Shown here piece by piece: positions 14,874-14,908 of a stretch of 14,908 nt of DNA. Location of the stretch: contig JAFLUS010000012.1 in NCBI GenBank assembly GCA_022508685.1, forward strand, positions 1 to 14,908. Reading direction: 5' to 3'. The DNA comes from Prevotellaceae bacterium (GTDB lineage: Bacteria > Bacteroidota > Bacteroidia > Bacteroidales > Bacteroidaceae). The stretch's first letter is position 1. The number at the start of each line of letters is the position of its first letter. Below the pieces are notes generated by a model. The model ran no database searches. It had not been told where the DNA came from and worked only from the letters and a program-made list of their open reading frames with translations. The position numbers were made by a program, and so were the translations under genes.

Positions 14874-14908
14874 TGGAGTGCACTTCCGTTGCATCTGGAG
14901 TGCACTCC
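14874..14908. repeat. Start of a 22-bp tandem repeat cut by the window edge
   Basis: The unit beginning TGGAGTGCACT occurs at 14874 and 14896, a 22-bp period, with TTGCATC before the second copy. The last 12 bases (14897-14908) are the perfect palindrome GGAGTGCACTCC. A diverged earlier copy may lie at 14852-14873. The array probably continues beyond the window. No gene is seen between the nadC promoter and this edge. Confidence 0.6.

Overview
The window looks like a chromosomal segment of a Bacteroidales bacterium, probably Prevotellaceae or a close relative. Three things point there. It carries a Bat (aerotolerance) locus in the Bacteroidetes order MoxR - DUF58 - small Bat protein - BatA - BatB - BatC. 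It has a trio of GT2, DUF4922 and SpoIID genes of the Bacteroidetes type. Three promoter regions carry the same Bacteroidetes -7 box, TAACTTTG (consensus TAnnTTTG). The genus assignment is inference; there is no rRNA or marker gene to fix it.

Layout. (1) Positions 182-6008, minus strand: six tightly spaced genes (gaps of 8-23 bp) transcribed right to left. They encode a MoxR-family AAA+ ATPase, a DUF58/vWA protein, a two-TM exported Bat protein, the membrane vWA proteins BatA and BatB, and the TPR protein BatC. A perfect 23-bp inverted repeat (52-99) lies beyond batC; no batD or batE is seen before the window ends. (2) Positions 6009-6535: a 527-bp divergent intergenic region holding a promoter at each end, an imperfect 44-bp direct repeat and about 3.4 copies of a 21-bp tandem repeat. 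(3) Positions 6536-10268, plus strand: three genes joined by ATGA stop/start overlaps, encoding a GT2 glycosyltransferase with an extra N-terminal half, a DUF4922 protein with a GalT-like HLHFQ motif, and a SpoIID/LytB-domain protein with no visible signal peptide. (4) Positions 10274-10315: a strong hairpin with A and T tracts on either side, placed to stop both convergent operons. (5) Positions 10341-14674, minus strand: nadC, an exported C69 dipeptidase and a phosphohexomutase, probably one transcript from a good promoter at 14701-14732. (6) Positions 14709-14908: no gene seen; a short palindrome and the start of another 22-bp repeat array cut by the window edge.

How the genes work together. 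In the Bat operon a MoxR ATPase is expected to act on the vWA proteins at the inner membrane, with BatC's TPRs on the periplasmic side; the biochemical role of such operons remains poorly defined. The plus-strand trio is the most interesting part: a sugar transferase, a putative nucleotide-sugar phosphorylase and a peptidoglycan-hydrolase-type domain made at coupled levels, which suggests an undescribed glycan or cell-wall precursor pathway. The nadC operon mixes NAD synthesis, peptide degradation and sugar-phosphate interconversion without an obvious common theme.
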